A DNA stretch of 64,000 nucleotides from Timema cristinae (Eukaryota > Arthropoda > Insecta > Phasmatodea > Timematidae). The stretch covers positions 21,540,927-21,604,926 of the forward strand of contig JBCFYV010011135.1 of the NCBI GenBank assembly GCA_039000515.1, read 5' to 3'. This document shows, piece after piece, positions 40,101 to 50,500 of the stretch. The notes beneath the pieces are model-generated. The model saw only the letters and a list, made by a program, of their open reading frames with translations. It was not told the origin of the DNA and searched no databases. How positions within the stretch are numbered: the first letter of the stretch is position 1; every line of letters begins with the position of its first letter. The position numbers were made by a program, and so were the translations under genes.

Positions 40101-43100
40101 GTAAGAGAGAAGGAAACTTTTGGGTATATCTTACACCCATACAAGGCAATGTGGCATTTTGACATCGTTCATTAATTTGATTGAATATATGAGATACATC
40201 AATGTGTGATTAGTTAAAAGAAATGAATATATTATTAAAAACTTTGAAGAGCATGACAAATTTCGAAACTGTTGAGTCTTTTCTTTAAATAATTTGATGT
40301 AGCCTAATATATACAATGATTTTTGAAGGAAGCTCTTTCGAAAATGCTTTATCTCGTACCATAATCCTACACTATCGTAGTGTTTAGTAGGATAAAATAC
40401 CTCCCAGAAGAATTTTTCTACTTCCGATCTAAATGGCCATTTATCCTAACAAAATATTATATATATGATATTATTCTGATATGAAATAAAGACTTACAGA
40501 TTGGAATTCTTAGTAAAATCAGGGTTTAGTAGATACCGTATGACCTACAAGTCCTATAACCAAAATTATCATTTGGACTTAATACTTCTACACAAAGCAA
40601 GTCATTCAAACAAATGTTATCAAGTTTTAAGATACCGTATTCATTTATTTATTGAACTTTAAATATATTATGATTTCTGAAACCAATATACAAGATAATA
40701 GCCAACTTTAAATATAAGTGTAAGTTTGGGAGACTGTAAACAACATTGACGATAGCTACATATTTAAATACGTTAGTAATTTTATTCGTATTTATACGCT
40801 ATTAAGTGTGAAATTGAATTGTTTATCTTTTTATATAAAGGTTCATTCAGGAAAGTGTGGTATAATACTTCACTATTTTCAAACAACACTTTTATTCATT
40901 AGATACATGTTTTCGCACAAGATCAATGAAATAAACCTAAATTTGCCCCCTCCCACCAATCTAGCAGACGATAAACATGAGCGTCACGCTTTGGTCCTTG
41001 GCAATCTGTATGTTTATGTTTATCCAGCTTACTACACTTTATCATTTTTTTAAAATATATTGCCACTCAGGTGAGTTCCACCATACATTAGTCAAACCTC
41101 AGTACTTTCCTCATCAGATATTGTGTAGATTTCCCGTCCCATCCTCTATCTATACTTATAAAATAACATGTCCTGACTGACTGACTGATTCATCATCGCC
41201 GAGCGCAAACTATCAAGGCTACAAGCATGAAATTCGACTGTATATTCATTTTGTTATGTGGCACCCACTAAGAAAGGATTTTAGAAAATTCCACCCCAAA
41301 GGGGTCAAAATAGGGGATGATAATATGTATGAAAGTCCGTCATTTTGAAAGTACATAAACAAAATTTTTATTTCGGTTATTGACGTAAAACAAATAAATA
41401 CGTGTTTCAGGAATTTTGGAAATTTTATTTAATAAGGGATGAAAAGGGGTGAAAGTTTGTATCGTACTTGCATTATTTTTGATCTGAGGTCAAGTTATGG
41501 TCATCAACGTAATGTAATATTTTAAATTAATCTGTAAATACATATGTATATTTTCGTATTTGTATATAATCAACTTCCACGCGAGCAAAGCCGCGGGCAA
41601 CAGCTATCTAGTATTGATACAAAAAAATAACTAAAAAAATAAATACTTGTTTTGTTTACATATTTTACTTTATTTTATAGACTATTTTTTAAAGTGTATA
41701 TAAAGAAAATCATTAAGTGTTTATATAAATATACTTTTAACCGGTAAATGACTATTCTAGTAGATAAGACAAATCGCACTACCTCCTTCTATGAAACATC
41801 ATAGAACAAACTTCATCGGAAATCCTAATCCTTAGTGTGAGTTTAAGTTAATTGAATGAAATGATACGAATATTTTGGTATATATTCAACACTAATGCAG
41901 TCGGTACAGAATTGATTGAAAGCCAACAAGAGACGGAAACATTAGCCCTTAAACTTTAAAACGTTGAATACCCCTGGTGGAGTCTCGCAATTGACTTGAC
42001 TGCTGATTAAATTAAGATAGGGGTTCAAATCCCGGTCAAGTGTACTGAGGGTTGTTTTCTTATGAAATGGGTTTTAACTCTCATTCCTTCGCTCCTCACT
42101 AAGGCAACTACAGTTCCTTCAAATCCAAATCCACTCAACCTTAATCTATTAAGAGTTATAAGCATATAACCCGTATGTTTAGTAAGTCGCGAAACTAGAA
42201 AATAAAAATAATAAATAATTACTAATTACTTCTACTTCCAAACCGGTACAGTAAAGGATATTTTTACTTTCTCGCTATTTTACAGGTAGAGAAAATATTG
42301 TGATCGTCAAAAAAATCGAACTCAAGATTTTGATGAATCTCGACGTTTCATGACCCCCCCGATCCAAAAAAGAGTTTGATTCCGTCTGTTTGTCTTCTGT
42401 CTGTCTGTCTGTCTGTCTGTCTGTACCTCCAACTAGAGCCTAAACTATTTTACCGATTGGGCTAAAATTTGGTATATAGTGTTTTCACAGGGTTGCCCCG
42501 AGAGATTTTTGGAATTGGATAACTAACCCTAAAATTAAGGGTAGTTTAGTGAAAGGCAAAAAGAGAAGTCGATTTTCTCAAAATCGGCTCTAACGATTTT
42601 GATTAAATTTCATTTATAAGCATTAATAAATATTCAAAATAAAATGGCTTCTCTTAATATTTCGGCAAAATGAAATTTAAGGGTCCCGGTCTGATGCGTA
42701 AGTTAACTTCTTTTTTTATAATCTCCTAAACTATTTGAAATATGAAATTACTTCTCGTTACAAATATGTAGTTCTCTTTATAAAACAAATATTTTATGAG
42801 AAGCATATTTCTATAAAACTAATAACTTTCAAGCTATACGTAAATATATATATATTTTTTTACTTTTAGAACACAAAAGGTAAAAGTATTGCGACCGCAA
42901 AAGAAAATCTAACCTGAAATAAGATGGGTGTCGACGTCTCAAGACTCCCCAAACCCTAAAAAGTGGTCTTTGCAATGACGTCTGTCTGAGTGTCGGTTTA
43001 AACTTAAAATTAAGACTGTTTTAAGAAAGAGTGAAAAAGAGAAAAAATCGATTTTCTCAAAATCGACTAACGATTTTAATTAAGATTATAAATAAAATTG

Positions 43101-44464
43101 ATATTTTCACTATACCATGAAAATTAATTTTAGGGTACTTTATAGAAGCAGAAACTTCCGTATCTCCGCAACAATTTGAGATACTGAATAACTTATTATT
43201 GCAAAATTGTACTACTATTAAAAATAAAAAAGATATGTGGAATATATCTTTATAAATCCAACAGTTTCCGAGATATTGGCAAATATATTAATACAATTTT
43301 GTGAGCTTTAATGGTAAATATATACTAAAGTTTTACCGCAATAATTCTTCAATGCCATAGAGTAATTAAATATAAGTCTCTCAAAAAGTTTTTTATTTTT
43401 CCTCTAACCTATTAGGAGAAATGATTGTACAACAATTATGTATCTCCTTCATTTTAGACTCAATAGTTAATATTTACATTTGTTATTGCTCAATTTATAA
43501 ATGAGGAATTTAATAGAAATGCAATGGCATGAAGATTTACAACACCTAATAAAATGTCGAAAACTTTAACTGGAAGTTAAAATTTCAATACGAAGTGTTG
43601 ACCCTTGTGGACCCAACATTGATTTTTTTTTAATCGGTACAAACATACAAATGAGGACATTAATTCTTTAAAAACAAAATTATAAAATTTAAAACTAGGA
43701 CTAAAAAAAAAGTTTTTCATAAGTATAGTGCAATTTATGCTTGGGTCTGCTAGTGTATATAATATTTTTTCTCATATATATTACGAGTTTTGAGTAAATA
43801 TTTTCATTTTCAAACAATAGAGCGAGAAAGTCCGTGCGAAGTTCCGTATCCATTTATTTTATTAATTAAGAACCATATAGATAAGACTAAGGGAAATTGT
43901 TTTAAAATATCAATAAAACAATTTATGAAATATATATTCAATCGTGAAGCCATATGTCCAACGAGTGTCACTTTTGGTAGATAGTTAATGGCATTTATTC
44001 AATAATAGCACTTCAGTAATGTGCTATAAATGTAAACCAATACAAATAAGTTGACAAAATGTCAGGTTTTCTTAGTTTGATTTATAAATGAAAGCATCGT
44101 AAGTTTTTGAATCCCATTCTTATGTATAGAGGATTGGATAATTTGTGTATCTATTTACACTAACATGTTGGTACAATTGATATATTTACAACGTCCTCAA
44201 TCCTACCATTTTGAAGTTATTAAAATACATATAACCTAGATGGACAATAAACTGTACCGGAAAAATTAAAATGACCCAAAATTTTAGATTCTATAAAACT
44301 CTCTTATTAACCTGCTTTTACGATATCTCTGACTGCTAGCAAATTGATCATCAATTGAGGGTGTGGGGGTGTAAATAATTCAGTTTAATAATATCTTCTT
44401 TATTATCAATCAGCTCTAAATTTATTGAAGGAAAACTATTTGAATTACATTATTACTTATTTTA

Positions 44465-44503
<39 letters not shown>

Positions 44504-47500
44504 GCACCGCGTCTTACTTCCCGTTCGGGTTATATGCATTAATTTACATTTAAGTTTATTATAGTCATCAATAATAAATAAGATTTATAAATATTTATAA
44601 TTTAACTTACCTTTATTATACCTATATCTTTTCTCCCGAATGAATCAAATTTTGGGTGTGGGAAAAGGCCATCAATGTCGTATATTTGACCACCATGTTT
44701 CCATTCGGTAGAGCCTACTCGAACGTAGATTTCATTACTTTCATGTTTATGTTTTCCTTCATCACCTCTTATTAAAAAAACAACAAATTATGCTTTACAT
44801 TTAAAATAAATACATTAATTTTTGAATTGGGGTTTAAGTTATTCGGGAAAGACTGGTGTTACGGGTAATAGATGGAATTTTGATGAAGCATGGGTGAATG
44901 GGTGAGATTAAATGTCATGTATTGAAGGTTTTGGAGTAGATAAGGTAGTAGAAAAAGCAAAGGTGAGATGGTATGATCATGAAGGGCAGAAATTGGCATA
45001 TATTTTATATTAGAGGAAGCAAGACTGAGATCAAATGATCATTTAATTATGAAGGAGATGGAGAGTATGACAAATTAAATGCTGGAAATAAGGTGTGTAT
45101 AAAAATAATGCCAAAGAGGACAAAGAAAGAGGTGGGAGAAGCAGATATCAAATTGTGCAATTAGAGGAGAGTAACGGAAACAATAAATGGAGGAAGAATT
45201 AGGTAGGTATATAGGAAGATGGATACATTTTATTAGACTGACCCAGACACAGACTAGAAATGGATATTGTTGAGGATGATGATGGTATAAATAACTACCA
45301 TATTTAAATTTTATATTTGAATGATAGTTGCCATTAAATAAACTAGACATATAAAAAATAATATTTGAATTGACAAATAACATCTAAAGAAGAGAGTTGA
45401 ACCTGGGACTATTGAAACAGTAGGCCACTGTTCTTAACACAGGAATATCAGTTGGTTGTCTCTTGCTCATGGTATTTCTTCACACTGAGTTTGTGTCAGA
45501 TTCTGTTGTAGTGATTTATGCAGCTCTAAAGGTTTGCTTTTCAAGATGGCTACCAACACAGCAATGATCAACATTAATAATGAAAAAAAATAATTCTTAA
45601 TGTCTCATCAGATAAGGGAACATATTACAAACAGTAAAATCAGGCAAGTGTTTGAGAAACCATCCTCGTCAACAACAACTGTTTCCAACCTGTGGCTGAG
45701 TCACTTTAGTAAAATAGATTCAAACTTCCTTTATCCTTCTACCTTTCTTCCTCTTTCAATCATTTCCATTATTTTCCTCTCACTTGCACAGTTTATATTA
45801 TCTGATCCATCTCTATATTGATCTTCTTGGTTGACTTTTCTCTACACACTTCAGGTCCATCATTTTCTTTGCCATCCTGTCATAAGTGGAAATCAATAAA
45901 ACACCCAAAAAATGTTATTAAATTATAAAAAACATAGGTTATCATAGTAATTCTCATAAATATGACATCTTAAAATTAATTATGAATCAATGTTCCTAAA
46001 ATTTGTGATGTCAAGACACACAAACATGTAATCGTATTAATTCCTACGGTGACAAATTAATCTTACACAATAAAGAAACGGGACCCTCAAAATTTAATTT
46101 AAAGAATATTAAAAGTTTTCATTATAAATTAACTCCTTTATATTACAAATTAACTTGATATCTTCAACATAATTAAAACCTACTAAAATTTATTATTAGT
46201 AGAATAATATACTTACAATTTTGTTAAATAGTTTTCTCTTAAAAAATTATTTAGGATATGAAACATGCAATTATATGTCAAAGTAACTTTTAATAAAATT
46301 TTAATTGTAGACTTATCTTCATGATTTTTTTTATTATACTTCATCTATGTTAATTAAACACATACTATGCTTTGTGTTTTTTATACTTAATTAACTTTTG
46401 ATCTCAAAATTTCCATCATTTTATAATATTCACAAACCATGATAATTAACCTAAATTTTTAAAATTATGTTATCAATCTATATCATTATTTCGAATATTA
46501 ATTTATGGTCGCTTATTGTTTTGTTATTGAAATATTTAATTCACTTTTGATTATTTTATCCTTAGTAAAGTCGTTTCTTGTTACCACTACCAACTGATTT
46601 AACCTTAACTTGACTAGTTATAATTGACGTAAAGTGTTTACATAAGATATTAAGTACTTTCAAATGTGACATTAAAGTTTTTATTCATATTATTAAAATT
46701 AAATATTTTCTTAATACACTTATTAATGAATATCATTAAGATTACCATATAAGGTTGGTGGGAATTTATAAAAGTATGAAGAATATTGACAAGGACTGTA
46801 AAGAGCCATCACGTGATTACCTGCCATTAGGAGGTAGTATAATAATAAAATTAAAATATAAAAGTATTTTAAACTTACCGACATTCTTCGAAACAGTGCG
46901 CTGCGGTAAGGATGTGTACTTTACTAATTATAGATCCTCCACACTTATGTCCGTCATTACGTCTTAAAATCAAGGCAGCCTGAAATATTTTGATCTCACT
47001 TTTAATTTTTTATCTTCATGTAAAGTGAATACACGAAATAAAAGCGAAAGCAATATTGAGATAATCTGTGCTTGTAATGAAGATGGAAAAATACAGTAAG
47101 AGAGAACAGATAATATGAAACGAGCAGATATTAGAAAATGCTTAATGAGAGGGGAAAAATGGAATAAAATTAAGAAGTAAGATAGTCATTTTACTAAACT
47201 GAGCTGGCCTCAGGCTATAAAAGTTGATGATGATGGTCTTATAACAAACAAAATTTTATATATATTTTAAAAATTCATACTTTTTTGTTTAAATTTTATA
47301 TTATGAGACATTAACTGGCAATAATCGAATACAAGATATAATAATAATGATGAGTAAATATTAATATATCACTTAAAATACTTTTATTGTAGTTTCTAGC
47401 TGTACAGTCTAAATAAAAAAAAATTGCAACAAGTATTAAATTTTAGAAAAAATGATGAGGAAAGTTGATTCTGGGTAAATGTACTGTCGTATTGTACTAG

Positions 47501-50500
47501 CTATCGGTAAACAATTAAATTAATGATTACTTTATTGAAAGAAAAAGGGATAGGGCTATTAATAAATTAAATGTTCAATATGATTCTACAGATCACTGAT
47601 TAAAGGGATTAGGGTTGATATTTTTGTATGAATTTCTGAGTAAAATATAAAGAGACAAACAAACTAAAAATAAACTTACCATAAAAGGGAAATCTTTTAT
47701 ATTTGCGTCCTGACCGCCGGCAATTCTAAGAAGTTTCTGACAAGTGATAGATTTATACAAACCTGTAAAATAGAACTATTAAAATTAGGGTTTATTACAC
47801 GTTAGCACCAATATTATTGTTGGGGCAGTTATCATGTGATTCAAGACGTCAACGTATCATACACGGTAGGATTTGTTTAATCCGACATCGGTTAATTTTA
47901 ACACACCATTATTGTTTAGTATTTATTTCTTTATATTTATTATTTATTATACATTTCATTATTTTTACGTAATTAAATATTTCTTATATTCATTATTAAT
48001 TATATAACTATCACATTTTTTGGTCTACCGTCCTTTCTTTAATTAATTATGTTTTGTAAGGGTGGTACAATTGCTTGCTCGTGTTTTTACGCGCGTTTCC
48101 CTGTTAGTCCGCTAAGTGTTTTCCTCAAAGGTGGACGTGCGTTACCACCGCGGCTCAACCTCTTGGTTTCTTTTCATGGTTTGCACACTTAAATGAAATA
48201 ACCTCATTCTCATCATAACTTCAAACTGTGCGACTGATCAAAATCCCTCAAGATCATCCCATCACAACCCCAGGTAGGCCTACTTGGGTTACTGCAACAC
48301 CGGATCTTCAGCATCAGGTAGGATCTCACCATGTCTCTTACGCACACATCAAAATAATTAACTCTCACTCAATCAACTCAAAACAATTATTCCCCATGAC
48401 ATTTCTATTTAAATCATTGTAAATTATTATTATTATTATTATTATTTAGCACCGCGTCTTACTACCCGTTCGGGTTATAAGCTTTAAGTACTAATTACGC
48501 TATTTGATTGGGAATTGGGAAGGTTGAATTAGAGGAAGCTAACCCCCATTTGCGTGGAGGGAGAGTGTAAAACCATTTAGGAAAAACGACCCCCAACTCA
48601 CCCCATCGAGATTCGAACCTCGATCTCCCCGTCCTCAGCGGTCGAACTCAACAGGACTAGCGCGTTAGCCAACTACGCTACCGAGGCGGGTCATTGTAAA
48701 TTAAACAACAATATTAGAAGGAAATATTCGGATAATATGAAGCCTAACATTTTTAATTTTTTCGGGCTTGAATTAATTTCGAAACTAACTCAACGGTCTC
48801 TACTACGCAACCCCATATGGTGAGAATGTCAAATAAATTGACACGTAATTAAAATATAGAGGAATTGTCCACCCCAGGCGAGAAGGATTGTGCCGACTCG
48901 GCTTCCATCAATTACAGTATGATTTAAGTTTGCTATGTTAATATTAACAATTTTTTTTAATATTTAGTGTATGAAATGTGTTTGTGAGATATTATACTAT
49001 ATTTTAATATTTATTTATTGTGTACCAGATGCTTCGATACTGTGCCGAGCGACTCGTCACTGACTCTTGGGACCACGCGCAGCGTGGTTTGCCCGTTCAC
49101 CCTCCCTCTTTTTTTTGCCGTGTGCGTTTGGCTGCGCACGGCCTCTTCGCGCGCCTCGCTCGTTCGGGGTTGCGTGGCTCGTTCTACAGGACTCTGTTTT
49201 TTGGACTCTCGTCGATACGGGTCGGTGGTTCACGAGCGTTGGCTCTCGGTTCCGGGAATGGGCAGAGCTGGTCGGGGATTTACGATACCATCATGCGCGG
49301 GTTTGGAGATGGGGTTCCTTTCTATATACTGTTGTGTAACCGAACCGACCAAGCGGGGTGGGGGGCGGACCCAATCAGTCCTGAATAAAGACTGGTGTGA
49401 AAACATCCTGAGTAAACTTTCTTCGTACGACCCTATACAACAACTTGTATCACGCCCCAACTCTGGTGCGCGAACCCCTAACATCGACACCGGTGACCAC
49501 GGGGGCAAACACATTGTTTCCCACAGCATTGGATAGGTCCACGAAAGGTGGAGGGCACAATACTGTTAGAATCGGAAAATTCGTATTTGGGATATTTTTA
49601 ATTTTCTTAGAAATCTCTATGAATTCAAATAAAACAATCTACTTTAATTAGCTGCCAAGGACTTTGTTACTCTATCAAGTGTGTAAGGATTTGTTATAAA
49701 GTACTTAGCATTTTTACTTTCCCATACTACATGGTTATCAATAATTTATAACATTGAAATTCCCTGACATTTACAGGTTTTCCAGAAAATATAATAGTTC
49801 CAACAAAGCAATATAATGTGGCAGAGTTAGAAGGTAGCTTAGGATAGATGCATACACATTAACCTGGAGAGAGAATGGCTAACCCAGGCAAGTGCACCTA
49901 AGCGGGATTCAAACCTCAACCTTCTTGTCACTACAAGCAATGCAAGTAGTCTTTGCCCCAACTCCATAGTTAATTATAATCACGTTTACTAAAGATAAAA
50001 CACTTTAGGGCCTGGGCCCAACATGAACAAATACATTTATTCTTTACTTGTTTATTTTAAACTTGTTTCTGAAGTATGGATGCATTACTTTTCACATATT
50101 TACACAAAAAAAATATATTTCTAGTTGTAAATAGTGGGTGGTTGAGAGGCAACGCTTTGGACTTAAGAAAACAAATAAATTCGCATGTAATTTTATAATA
50201 GAAAAACACTAAAATAAATCTGTATTTGAGAATGCGCAAAGGGTCACTAAACTCAAAAAGTGAATTTGCAACACTTTTGACGTGTTAAATAAACAAAATT
50301 TTGCTATAACGCCGTAACATAATTGATTAACACATTATCTAGAAAAAAATTAAGCTACAAATTATATATAAAATTACAATAAAGCACCGTTTTGTTATTA
50401 TTTTGGAATTAAGAATACAATAGATCAAATACACGCATGCGTATTATGTGTCATATCGAGAGGGCTGTGCAGACGCTTTCCCACAAGTAAAACGGTGTGC

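Larger units (their letters stand above)
39518..44610 (-). other. SP3 intron 4
   Basis: Family B SINE, Helitron-like element, old family C SINE, full hairpin repeat, SINE tail. 40040-41145 and 43861-44460 are AT-rich with no other feature. Confidence 0.75.
44768..46878 (-). other. SP3 intron 3
   Basis: LINE remnants on both strands. 45940-46878 is AT-rich and shares patches with SP1 1450-2010. Intron 2 (46980-47679) has only the LINE remnant. Confidence 0.75.

Noticed and set aside
49018..49536. 172-codon frame and overlapping 122- and 90-codon frames
   Set aside because: They start just outside and lie across the solo LTR, overlap in several frames, and owe their openness to GC-rich sequence.
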